Below, piece after piece: positions 1 through 7,296 of a stretch of DNA of 18,676 nucleotides. This DNA comes from Ectothiorhodospiraceae bacterium (GTDB taxonomy: Bacteria; Pseudomonadota; Gammaproteobacteria; Thiohalomonadales; Thiohalomonadaceae): positions 1 through 18,676 of the forward strand of contig SLDE01000058.1 in NCBI GenBank assembly GCA_007125455.1. The letters run 5' to 3'. The notes below the pieces were generated by a model that was not told where the DNA came from, ran no database searches, and was given only the letters and a program-made list of their open reading frames with translations. Each line of letters starts with the position of its first letter. The first letter of the stretch is position 1. Both the position numbers and the translations under genes were made by a program.

Positions 1-420
1 ACAGCCGCGGCGGAGGATGCGCGCGAGCGCGCCAGAGTAGCCGGAGCCGTAACAGCCGAGGAACGTACCTTGGCAAACTTGGACCGGTCGCTGGCCGAGC
101 TGAGAAGGTCCCAGGAGTCGTTCGGAAACGTCGAGAATGTCAGAAAGACACTGGAGACGGTCAGAGATTTCTTCCACTATTCCAACGGACCGCACGCGGT
201 TGTGCAGACGGTACTGGAGGAGCTCGGCACGCATATGAACGCGTTCCTTAGAACTCTGTCGGCTCCGTATTCGGTTACCGCCGAATCCGAGAACCTGACA
301 TACCGTGTTGCATTTCACGACGGCCGTACGATGCCCGAGGGCGGGTACGCAGATCCCGAGGCCCTGTCCGGCGGAGAGCGCACACTGCTGGCGATAGCGT
401 TCAGGCTCGCCAACTATGTC
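1..420 (+). other. Compositionally foreign segment: 3' part of an SbcC/Rad50/SMC-like ATPase gene
   Basis: In frame 1 this stretch encodes a charged coiled coil, then a C-lobe with an FHYSNGPHAVVQ-like segment and the ABC signature LSGGERT. Seven of 14 arginine codons are AGA or AGG, five of them AGA. The RlmK part downstream uses no AGA at all and only three AGG. Such codon use is unlike the rest of the window and suggests an origin in another genome or replicon, such as a phage or archaeon. The family call rests on the signature motif and the architecture. The rest of the gene lies outside the window or is missing. Confidence 0.65.
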
Positions 421-1380
421 ATGTTCGCCAACCGTCTGGGCAAGAACCTCAAGCGACTGCGCAAATGGGCCCGACGCGAACAGATCCGCTGCTACCGCCT
501 CTACGACGCCGACATGCCCGAATACGCCCTGGCCATCGACCTCTATCAGAGCGAACAGGACTGGCTACACGTGCAGGAATACCAGGCACCCAGCAAGATC
601 CCGCCGGAGACCGCCGCCGAGCGTCTACAGGAGGCGATGGCGATCCTCCCCGAAACGCTGGGGATCCCGTCCGAGCGCATCGTACTCAAGGTGCGCAAGC
701 GGCAAAAGGGCAAGGGGCAGTACGAAAAGCTGGCCGAGAGCCGCCAGTTCATCGAAGTGAGTGAAGGCCCCTGCCGCTTGCTGGTCAACCTCACCGACTA
801 CCTCGACACCGGCCTGTTTCTTGATCACCGCCCCACCCGGCTGATGATCGGCCAGCAGGCCAGGGGCAAGCGCTTTCTCAACCTGTTTGCCTACACCGGC
901 GCGGCCACGGTACACGCCGCCCTGGGTGGGGCCACCACCACCACCACGGTGGACATGTCCAACACCTACCTGGACTGGGCCCGGCGCAACATGGCCCTGA
1001 ACGGGCAACAGGCAGGCAAACACCGTTTCATCCAAAGCGACTGCACCGAATGGCTCGCCTCCCAGGCCAGGGGGCCGGGCAAGGGGCGCTTTGATCTGAT
1101 CTTCCTTGATCCCCCAACCTTCTCCAGCTCCAAGCGGATGGAGGCCAGCTTCGACGTACAGCGCGACCATCCCCAACTGATCCGCCACGCCATGGCGCTG
1201 CTGGCCAGCGAGGGCACGCTGATCTTCTCCAACAACTTCCGTCGCTTCAAACTCGACCCGCAGCTGGCGGACGAATTCGACGTGGAAGAGATCTCCCGCC
1301 AGACCCTCCCGGAAGACTTCGCCCGCAACCCGCATATCCATCGTTGCTGGCGGCTTAGGCATCGGATTGATGATTGCTGA
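1..1380 (+). CDS. rlmL: Chimeric open frame: SbcC/Rad50-type ATPase C-terminal head joined to the RlmK domain of RlmL (5' truncated)
   Basis: The frame is open from base 1, so the TTG at 70 is probably not a true start. Counting residues from that TTG, 1-117 are a coiled coil leading into an SMC/Rad50-type C-lobe with an ABC signature (LSGGERTLLAIAFRLA, about 99-114). Walker B and the D-loop never follow. From residue 118 the protein becomes the C-terminal methyltransferase of RlmKL, which makes 23S rRNA m7G2069 in E. coli. It has the KNLKRLRKWAR entry segment, NLTDYLDTGLFLDHR, the SAM-binding segment NLFAYTGAATVHAA and the catalytic motif DPPTFS. The THUMP domain and the N-terminal m2G2445 methyltransferase (about 390 residues in E. 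coli RlmL) are absent. The RlmK half continues to a normal C-terminus and stop. The RlmK assignment is firm; the fused protein is unlikely to be a real product. Confidence 0.8.
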   Translation, partial: TAAAEDARERARVAGAVTAEERTLANLDRSLAELRRSQESFGNVENVRKTLETVRDFFHYSNGPHAVVQTVLEELGTHMNAFLRTLSAPYSVTAESENLTYRVAFHDGRTMPEGGYADPEALSGGERTLLAIAFRLANYVMFANRLGKNLKRLRKWARREQIRCYRLYDADMPEYALAIDLYQSEQDWLHVQEYQAPSKIPPETAAERLQEAMAILPETLGIPSERIVLKVRKRQKGKGQYEKLAESRQFIEVSEGPCRLLVNLTDYLDTGLFLDHRPTRLMIGQQARGKRFLNLFAYTGAATVHAALGGATTTTTVDMSNTYLDWARRNMALNGQQAGKHRFIQSDCTEWLASQARGPGKGRFDLIFLDPPTFSSSKRMEASFDVQRDHPQLIRHAMALLASEGTLIFSNNFRRFKLDPQLADEFDVEEISRQTLPEDFARNPHIHRCWRLRHRIDDC

Positions 1381-1404
1381 CCGATCCGGGCTGTAGGACC
1401 AAAC

Positions 1405-1421
1405 GGCGGGCACGGCCCGCC
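1405..1421. repeat. Perfect GC-rich palindrome after the RlmK frame
   Basis: GGCGGGC and GCCCGCC form a 7-bp perfect stem around an ACG loop, 24 bases after the rlmL stop. No T-tract follows on the plus strand, so it is not a classical intrinsic terminator. It may be a REP-like repeat or a 3'-end stabilising hairpin. Confidence 0.5.
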
Positions 1422-1531
1422 CTATGCCCTGTACCCATGTCTGTTACGGCAATTTCGCTCTGGCGTCTGTGACGATATCCATGTAGACAGTTGTACAATT
1501 GGCATAAAGGTTGTCAAGCACAAGCACGCGA

Positions 1532-1564
1532 CCTATCCCCTATCCCCTATTCCTTATCCCCCTA
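1532..1564 (+). repeat. Short tandem repeat, heptamer CCTATCC
   Basis: Four consecutive seven-base units read CCTATCC, CCTATCC, CCTATTC and CTTATCC, followed by a partial fifth (CCCTA). The array lies in the spacer upstream of the DsrC/TusE-family promoter, about 20 bases before its -35 element. It is strongly pyrimidine-biased on this strand. Role unknown. Confidence 0.7.
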
Positions 1565-1580
1565 CAAAAAACGCAAATAA

Positions 1581-1613
1581 ATACTTGACTAATGTGCTGG
1601 GTATTTATATATT
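1581..1613 (+). promoter_or_regulatory. Sigma70 promoter with IscR-like half-site for the DsrC/TusE gene
   Basis: TTGACT (1585-1590) and TATATT (1608-1613) are separated by 17 bases, each matching consensus at five of six positions. The -35 is embedded in ATACTTGACT (1581-1590), which fits the first half of a type 1 IscR box. GGGTAT at 1599-1604 resembles the end of the second half, but the spacing is one base short and the central bases of that half do not match. The promoter call is strong; the IscR reading is tentative. The leader to the ATG at 1673 is about 50 bases, with AGAGG upstream of the start. Confidence 0.7.
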
Positions 1614-1672
1614 AAACACACTGATTCAGTCAGATTAATGATTTCAAACCGAATAAAGTAGAGGACACAACC

Positions 1673-2005
1673 ATGCAACTGGATATTGACGGCAAGACCA
1701 TCCTGCTGAGCGAGGCCGGCTGGCTTGAAGATCTGAGCGAATGGAGCGAGCAGGTCGCACACGGAATCGCCAAAAACGAAAACGTCGAGTTGACCGATGA
1801 ACACTGGGACATCATCAATCTCGCCCGCGAATACTTCGAGGAGTATGGTTCGGTGGCCGAGCCGCGTGTGTTCTCCAAGCTGATGAAGGAAAAATTCGGC
1901 CCTGATCGCAGCTCACAGCAGTATATCTACTCGCTGTTCCCCTACGGGCTGATCAAGTCGGCCAACAAGATCGCCGGTCTGCCCCGTCCCAAGGGCTGCA
2001 GCTAG
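1673..2005 (+). CDS. tusE: DsrC/TusE-family sulfur-carrier protein
   Basis: The 110-residue product has the length and landmarks of the DsrC/TusE family: an N-terminal DGKxxxLxEAGWLEDLSEWSE segment, LTDEHWDIINLAREYFEEYG, and the C-terminal arm KIAGLPRPKGCS. The conserved penultimate cysteine (CysA, Cys109) is present. The second cysteine of true DsrC (CysB, 11 residues earlier) is Asn98. TusE likewise lacks CysB, and in E. coli it relays persulfide sulfur to MnmA for tRNA 2-thiouridine. A single-cysteine carrier cannot form the intramolecular DsrC trisulfide used with DsrAB, so a relay role is more likely than a dissimilatory one. The gene stands alone between its own promoter and a hairpin. 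No dsr or tus genes adjoin it, so TusE versus a DsrC-like paralogue cannot be settled here. Confidence 0.85.
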   Translation: MQLDIDGKTILLSEAGWLEDLSEWSEQVAHGIAKNENVELTDEHWDIINLAREYFEEYGSVAEPRVFSKLMKEKFGPDRSSQQYIYSLFPYGLIKSANKIAGLPRPKGCS

Positions 2006-2016
2006 GCATTGCGCTT

Positions 2017-2038
2017 CGGGTGGCGGCCACGCCACCCG
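2017..2038. terminator. Hairpin between convergent genes
   Basis: CGGGTGGCG and CGCCACCCG form a perfect 9-bp stem around a GCCA loop, between the tusE stop (2005) and the stop of the minus-strand GGDEF-EAL gene (2048). Neither side has a T-tract, so it may act as a 3'-end stabiliser or a weak bidirectional terminator. Confidence 0.55.
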
Positions 2039-2047
2039 GTTGCCCAC

Positions 2048-4576
2048 TTAGAAATCGAGCCAGTCGCGCTCAAACGCCTCCACCGGCACTGCCGGGCTAT
2101 ACAAAAAGCCTTGCACCAGTTCGCAATCGAACCGGCGCAGCGTATCAAGCTGTTCCTTCCGTTCCACCCCTTCGGCCACCACCATCAGCCTCAAACTATG
2201 GGCCAGCTGGATCACGGCGCGCACGATCGCCGCATCCTCCTCGTTACTGTCCACATGGCGGATAAAGCTGCGATCGATCTTCAGGGTACTGACCGGAAAA
2301 CGGCGCAGGTAGCTCAGCGAAGAATAGCCGGTACCAAAGTCGTCGATGGCCAGGCGCACCCCCATCTTGCGTAGCGCATTCATGGTGCGGATATTATCCA
2401 CCGCATCCTCGATCAACATGCTCTCGGTCAGCTCCAGCACCAGTTGCTGCGCGGCGATGCCGTAGTGGTCGATGCGCCGACGCATCTCGGCGATAAAGTC
2501 CGGGTGGCGAAAATGCATCACCGAGACATTCACCGCCACCGACACCTCGGCCCGATCACGCTGGCGCCACTGTTGCAGGCGGGCGCAAACCGTATCCAGC
2601 ACATAGCGGTCGATGGCCACGATCAGGCCGGTCTCCTCCGCCAGCGGGATAAAGTCGGCCGGTGAGACCCAGCCCATCTCGCGGTGCTGCCAGCGCAGCA
2701 GCGCCTCGGCCCCGACCATGCACTCATCATCGGCGCGCAGCAGCGGCTGCAGATAGACCTCCAGCTCCCCGCCCTCCAGCGCCTTGCGCAGAAAGACCTC
2801 CAGCGAGAGGTGTTCCAGGCTGCGCGCATTCATCGCCGGGGAGTAGAGCTGAAAACTGTTGCGCCCCGCCTCCTTGGCGCGATACATGGCGGTATCGGCG
2901 TTCTGGATCAGGTCGTCGGCCTGCTCACCATCGTCCGGGTAGATACTTATCCCCAGGCTGCAGGTCACCACCAGCTCCTGTCCGGCGATGGCGAAGGGGG
3001 TGGTCATCGCCGCGATCACCCGTCGCGCCACCTGGGCCACCGGCTCGATCTCCTCCACCTCGGCAAGCAAAACAATGAACTCATCTCCGCCCATGCGCGC
3101 CACGGTATCGTCCTCGCGCACCGCGTCGATCAGCCGTTGTGCCACCTGCTGCAGCAATTCATCGCCCACCCCGTGACCAAGGCTGTCGTTGATGCGCTTA
3201 AAGCGGTCCAGGTCGACAAACATCACCGCCAGCTTGCCCTGTTGACGGTGGGCATGGGCGATCGCCACCGCCAGTCGATCGGCAAACAGGCGACGATTGG
3301 GTAGCTGGGTAAGGGGGTCGTAGTAGGCAAGGTTGCGGATCCGCTCCTCGCTTTCCTTCATCTCACTGATATCGCTGAACAGGGCGGCGTAGTGGGTGAT
3401 GGCTTCGTCTTCGTCGCGGATCGCGGCGATGGTGAGCAGCTCGGGGTAGATCTGCCCACTCTTGCGCCGGTTCCACACCTCGCCCTGCCAGTGGCCATCG
3501 CGATGGATTTGCTGCCACATTTGCTGATAGAAGGCGCGGTCGTGACGGCCCGAGCTGAGCACCGATGGACGTTTGCCGATCACCTCCTCGGGGCTGTAGC
3601 CGGTCAGTCGGGTAAAGGCCGGGTTGACCGACTCGATCAGCCCCTCGGCATCGGTGATCATGATCCCTTCCAGGGAGCTTTCGATCACCCTTTCCGCCAG
3701 ATGCAGGTTGCGCTGGGAGAGGCGCAGCGCCTGGTCCCGGTCGCTCAGTGCCTGGCGCAACTCCTGTACATAGGCGTGCTCCATGCCGGAGAGGATATCG
3801 GCAAAACTGAGCAAACCGCGCAGCCCCCCATCGGCGCCACGCACCCCGATGTGGCGGATCCGGTGCTCGATCAAGACACTGCGGGCGCGGTAAAGACTGC
3901 TATCGGAGGGCACACAGATCAGCGGACGACTGGCCACCCCACCAACCTGCACCGAAAGCTCCCGGCGGGCGATCAGCCGCACGATATCCCGCTCGGTAAG
4001 GATCCCGTATTCCTGTGCGCCGTAGTGGACCAGCACCGCATCCGCGCCCAACTCGCGCATCTGCTCCGCGGCACTACCCAGGGGGCTGTCGTGGGCGAGG
4101 ATGGCCACCCCCTCATGCACCACCGCATCCACATTGCGCAGGCGCAGATAGTGCTCCACCCCCTGGTTGAGCACCACGTCGGTCTGGCTGACCACCCCCA
4201 GCATGGCACCCTGCTCATCCATCACCAGCAGATGGCGCATCCCCTCATCGACAAAACGCGTCGCCACCTCCTGCATCGAGGTGGCGGGCGATACGAACTT
4301 GACCGGGGCGCTCATCACCCCGGCCACCGGCTGTTGCAGCACCGCCGCATCGGCCAGATTCAGCGCCAGGGCGTCGCGTTCGGTCCAGATCCCCAGCGCA
4401 CGCTCGCCATCGTGCACAATGATCGAGCTGTAACCGGCATCGGCCATCCGTGCCGCCGCCTGTTGCACCGTCTCCTCTGGCGCACAGGTGAGCACATCGC
4501 CATGCACGTACTGGCCCACCGGCAGATCAGTGGCAGCCAGCGATCGGCTGATCTCGTTTTCGCTGATAATTTCCAT
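2048..4576 (-). CDS. 4xCBS-PAS-GGDEF-EAL c-di-GMP signalling protein
   Basis: The start is ATG at 4576 (MEIISENEIS), preceded by GGAGAG three bases upstream. A longer frame to 4633 would overlap the upstream gene and adds unrelated residues. In the 842-residue protein, two CBS pairs lie at about 26-136 and 149-266, a PAS domain at 296-406, GGDEF at 416-581 and EAL at 591-836. The cyclase motif is intact (GGDEF, 496-500), with an RxxD inhibitory site (REDD) five residues before it. The EAL domain also looks catalytic: EALLRW, NVSV, LELTES, DDFGTGYSSLSYLR, LKIDRSF, AEGVE and QGFLYSPAVP are all present. Both synthesis and hydrolysis of c-di-GMP are therefore possible. There is no membrane segment. 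CBS pairs often bind adenine nucleotides, suggesting energy-status input (inference). It is last in a minus-strand cluster, 31 bases after the TSUP gene. Confidence 0.93.
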   Translation of the reverse strand: MEIISENEISRSLAATDLPVGQYVHGDVLTCAPEETVQQAAARMADAGYSSIIVHDGERALGIWTERDALALNLADAAVLQQPVAGVMSAPVKFVSPATSMQEVATRFVDEGMRHLLVMDEQGAMLGVVSQTDVVLNQGVEHYLRLRNVDAVVHEGVAILAHDSPLGSAAEQMRELGADAVLVHYGAQEYGILTERDIVRLIARRELSVQVGGVASRPLICVPSDSSLYRARSVLIEHRIRHIGVRGADGGLRGLLSFADILSGMEHAYVQELRQALSDRDQALRLSQRNLHLAERVIESSLEGIMITDAEGLIESVNPAFTRLTGYSPEEVIGKRPSVLSSGRHDRAFYQQMWQQIHRDGHWQGEVWNRRKSGQIYPELLTIAAIRDEDEAITHYAALFSDISEMKESEERIRNLAYYDPLTQLPNRRLFADRLAVAIAHAHRQQGKLAVMFVDLDRFKRINDSLGHGVGDELLQQVAQRLIDAVREDDTVARMGGDEFIVLLAEVEEIEPVAQVARRVIAAMTTPFAIAGQELVVTCSLGISIYPDDGEQADDLIQNADTAMYRAKEAGRNSFQLYSPAMNARSLEHLSLEVFLRKALEGGELEVYLQPLLRADDECMVGAEALLRWQHREMGWVSPADFIPLAEETGLIVAIDRYVLDTVCARLQQWRQRDRAEVSVAVNVSVMHFRHPDFIAEMRRRIDHYGIAAQQLVLELTESMLIEDAVDNIRTMNALRKMGVRLAIDDFGTGYSSLSYLRRFPVSTLKIDRSFIRHVDSNEEDAAIVRAVIQLAHSLRLMVVAEGVERKEQLDTLRRFDCELVQGFLYSPAVPVEAFERDWLDF

Positions 4577-4607
4577 CGACTCTCCGAATAAGCAGCGCTG
4601 TGGCCAA

Positions 4608-5342
4608 TTAGCGCAACAGCAATACCAGGCCACTGCCTATCAACAGTATACCGATCCCGCGCTGAAACGCGCGCTGGCTAAGGCTGGTATGCACCCGCCC
4701 GCCCAAATACATCGCCAACACCATCAATGGCAACGCCGCTGCCACCAGCACGATCGTCTGGGCGTGATAGAGCCCGGTGGCGAAATAACCGACGATGCGG
4801 GTGCTGCCATCGATGAGAAAGACCATCGCGATGGTGGCGCGAAACTGCCCCTTGTCCAGCTTACGCAGTTGCAGGTAGATCACATAAAACGGGCCACCGG
4901 TGCCAAACAGGGTACCGATCAGCCCCCCAAGACCACCCCCCGGCAGGGCCCACCAGCGTGAGACCCGTCCGGCGGGCGAGCGGCCGATCAGGGTATAGAA
5001 GGCATAGAGCAGGATGAAGCCACCCAGTGCCTGGCGCAGCAGCTCACCGTCGAGGGTATGAAACAGATAGAGCGCCACGCCCACCCCCAGCAGGGTAAAG
5101 GGCAGCAAGGGCAGGATCTCGCGCCACTGCACCTGCTGGCGGTGGCGCATGCCGTGGCCGGAAGAGGCGATGTAGTCGAGCAGACCGATCATCGGCACCA
5201 CCACCGACAGGGGCAAAAAGATCGCCAGCAGGGGAATGGCGATCAAGCCCGAACCAAAGCCGGTGATCCCGCGCACGAAGTAGGCAGACAGGACGATCAC
5301 CCCCAACACCGCCCACAGTGGCAGCGAGAGAAAATCAAACAT
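4608..5342 (-). CDS. TSUP family (TauE/SafE) membrane exporter
   Basis: This 244-residue, very hydrophobic protein has the TSUP layout. A first half begins with a glycine-rich FVRGITGFGSGLIAIPLLA segment; a second half starts with GGGLGGLIGTLFGTGGPFYV, the repeated family signature. About seven to eight membrane helices can be seen. Family members move sulfite, sulfonates, sulfoacetate or other small anions; the substrate cannot be read from sequence. The ATG sits inside the end of the upstream gene (8-base overlap, ATGTTTGA), indicating translational coupling. The c-di-GMP protein follows 31 bases downstream. Sulfur-compound export would fit the tusE gene nearby, but that link is only by proximity. 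Confidence 0.9.
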   Translation of the reverse strand: MFDFLSLPLWAVLGVIVLSAYFVRGITGFGSGLIAIPLLAIFLPLSVVVPMIGLLDYIASSGHGMRHRQQVQWREILPLLPFTLLGVGVALYLFHTLDGELLRQALGGFILLYAFYTLIGRSPAGRVSRWWALPGGGLGGLIGTLFGTGGPFYVIYLQLRKLDKGQFRATIAMVFLIDGSTRIVGYFATGLYHAQTIVLVAAALPLMVLAMYLGGRVHTSLSQRAFQRGIGILLIGSGLVLLLR

Positions 5343-7242
5343 TGCTCAGGCCCATCCTGCGCACCTTGACCAACTGCCGATACCACTCCATGCGCGGCGG
5401 CGGCACCACCGGCGGACGTACACTAAGCAAACAGTAGGGAGCCGACTCATCGGTATGGTTATGAGAGAGCATCGACAACACCTCACGCCGTGCGCCATAG
5501 GTATCGTGCAGGAAACGACAGGCCTCATCGGTCAGCTCAACCCGATAGTGGCGCACCAAGGCCAAAGCAAGCCGCTCGGCGGCCTGACTGAGATCCTGCT
5601 CCACATCCTGGGCCATCGCCTCACCCAGATCCTTCTTCTCCTGGGCACTCATGCCCGGCTCCAGATCCCCCAGATAGCTTGCCTCAGTGGCCCCGATCCC
5701 GCGCTGGATCTCCGGGCGCGAGAGCTGCACATGGGGCTCCAGCGCCAATGCCATCTCCACCGCCAGTTGGCGCGCCCCATCCAGGCTAAGCGGACGTTGG
5801 CGGCCATTGCGTCGCACAAAAAAGCGTCGTTCCACCTTCTCCATCGCCACCCCGCGCAGATAGCGCACGATATGCTGGCAAACCTCACGGCGTTGATCCT
5901 CATCCAGCGAGATCACCTTTTCGATAATGCGTAGCCCGCGCCGCCCCGGCCCCACCTGAAGCTGCTCATGCTCGCTACTGTCCAGGCTCATCAGGCGCTC
6001 CCAGGCACGGGAGGCAGAGATGAAATCCGCATGCACCGGCCCAACCCGCTTATAGGCCTCATAGGCATTACGGTAGAGGCGCAGCGCCGTGGTCAATTGC
6101 TCGGCATCCTCACGCACCAAGGGCAAGCACTCGCTCTCCCCCTGCTGGTAACGGGTCAGACCATCATCAATGCGCCGCCCCAGCGCCTCCATCGCCTCCA
6201 CCACCCGCTCGATCAGGATATGGGTGGATAGCCCCTCAGCGGCATCGCCGTAACAGATCACCTCCACCTCCACCAGCCAGGCGGCCAGGGCACGAATGCG
6301 GTTGCTACTGGCCGCCTGGGCGATGCGGTAGCGACTGCGGCGGCGCTCCATGCGATCCAGCGCAGCGGCCAGACGCCACTTGCCCGTATAGTTGAAGATC
6401 AGCATCGGCAGCTCGCGCCCATTGATCAACTCAAAGGCCAGCACCAGCATCGCCTCCACATCGTTCATGGTCATCAGCAGCGGATCATCCTGCTCGATCG
6501 CCGCCAGCACCCGCTCGACAAAGAAATCGCTGCGCGGCACACCGTTTTTCAGCTTGGGGGCCTCGCCCATAAAGTTGTTACGCAGCGCCCGCGCCGCCGC
6601 CGGGGCGTGTTGCTGCAATGGGGCAACCGCCTCATCAAAGCGCCCCTGGTACTGCTGATGGATATCGCGGATCCGCGAATAGAGCCCCGCACGACGAAAG
6701 ATATCGATCTGCGCCATCACCTTGCCCAGCTCCGCATCCCCGGTCAGCTCCTCGCAGGCAAAGGCGACCCCATCCGGGGGCAGATCCACCCGCTGCAACA
6801 ACTGCAACGCCGCCTCCTGGCGGCGGGCCTCGCCCTCGAAACTGTCCACCGCCAGATCGCGCACCGCCAGGATCAGATCCCCCAAACGGTCGATCGCCTC
6901 CATGGCATCCTGCTCGGCCTGCTCCAACTCCGGCCCGTGGATGCTGTCGTAGATGATCTTGGCGGCGATGGCGATCAGCCCGGAAAGCACGGTGAAGCTG
7001 ACAAAGTAAATCAGCAATTCAGCGGAAGGAAGTTTGCCAAAACCAATGTAATAGCCCCCGGTCAGACCTATCGCGGTCACCGGGCCAGCGGTCCAGGCCA
7101 GTTTGAGCAGGCTGCGTGAGATCCGCGTCTGACGCACCGCCTTGACGAACTGATCGCGCCGCTCGCTGTCCTCGCGATCCAGCCAGACACTGCCCGGATG
7201 GACCACCTGTTTGCTTCGCCAGCCTGTAAAAAAACGTTTCAC
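5335..7242 (-). CDS. Uncharacterised membrane-anchored protein, about 635 residues
   Basis: I do not recognise a family. The likely start is GTG at 7242, six bases after GGTGAG; TTG at 7245 is an alternative. Counted from the TTG, the N-terminus is basic and polar for about 45 residues. Two membrane helices follow at about 46-68 and 76-98, in a hairpin that would leave both ends in the cytoplasm. The remaining 530 residues are charged, mostly helical and arginine-rich, with no signal peptide, nucleotide-binding loop or enzyme motif that I can identify. The C-terminus has a proline stretch (RPPVVPPPR). It overlaps the TSUP gene by 8 bases and follows the methyltransferase by about 50, so it is probably co-transcribed with both. 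A scaffold or sensor role beside the exporter is only speculation. Confidence 0.85.
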   Translation of the reverse strand: MKRFFTGWRSKQVVHPGSVWLDREDSERRDQFVKAVRQTRISRSLLKLAWTAGPVTAIGLTGGYYIGFGKLPSAELLIYFVSFTVLSGLIAIAAKIIYDSIHGPELEQAEQDAMEAIDRLGDLILAVRDLAVDSFEGEARRQEAALQLLQRVDLPPDGVAFACEELTGDAELGKVMAQIDIFRRAGLYSRIRDIHQQYQGRFDEAVAPLQQHAPAAARALRNNFMGEAPKLKNGVPRSDFFVERVLAAIEQDDPLLMTMNDVEAMLVLAFELINGRELPMLIFNYTGKWRLAAALDRMERRRSRYRIAQAASSNRIRALAAWLVEVEVICYGDAAEGLSTHILIERVVEAMEALGRRIDDGLTRYQQGESECLPLVREDAEQLTTALRLYRNAYEAYKRVGPVHADFISASRAWERLMSLDSSEHEQLQVGPGRRGLRIIEKVISLDEDQRREVCQHIVRYLRGVAMEKVERRFFVRRNGRQRPLSLDGARQLAVEMALALEPHVQLSRPEIQRGIGATEASYLGDLEPGMSAQEKKDLGEAMAQDVEQDLSQAAERLALALVRHYRVELTDEACRFLHDTYGARREVLSMLSHNHTDESAPYCLLSVRPPVVPPPRMEWYRQLVKVRRMGLSNV

Positions 7243-7296
7243 CAACTTCTCACCACAACGGGGTTATACGCTCAAGGGCTGCACACCAGCAGAGCA

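Noticed and set aside
625..1413. Minus-strand open frame over the RlmK domain
   Set aside because: RlmK motifs on the plus strand are unambiguous.
3392..4591. Long plus-strand open frame antisense to the GGDEF-EAL gene
   Set aside because: It mirrors the GC-rich codons of a well-supported gene, is rich in His, Gln and Pro, and has no family features.
4577..4633. N-terminal extension of the c-di-GMP protein
   Set aside because: It would overlap the TSUP gene, is cysteine-rich and unlike the family, while ATG 4576 has a good Shine-Dalgarno sequence.
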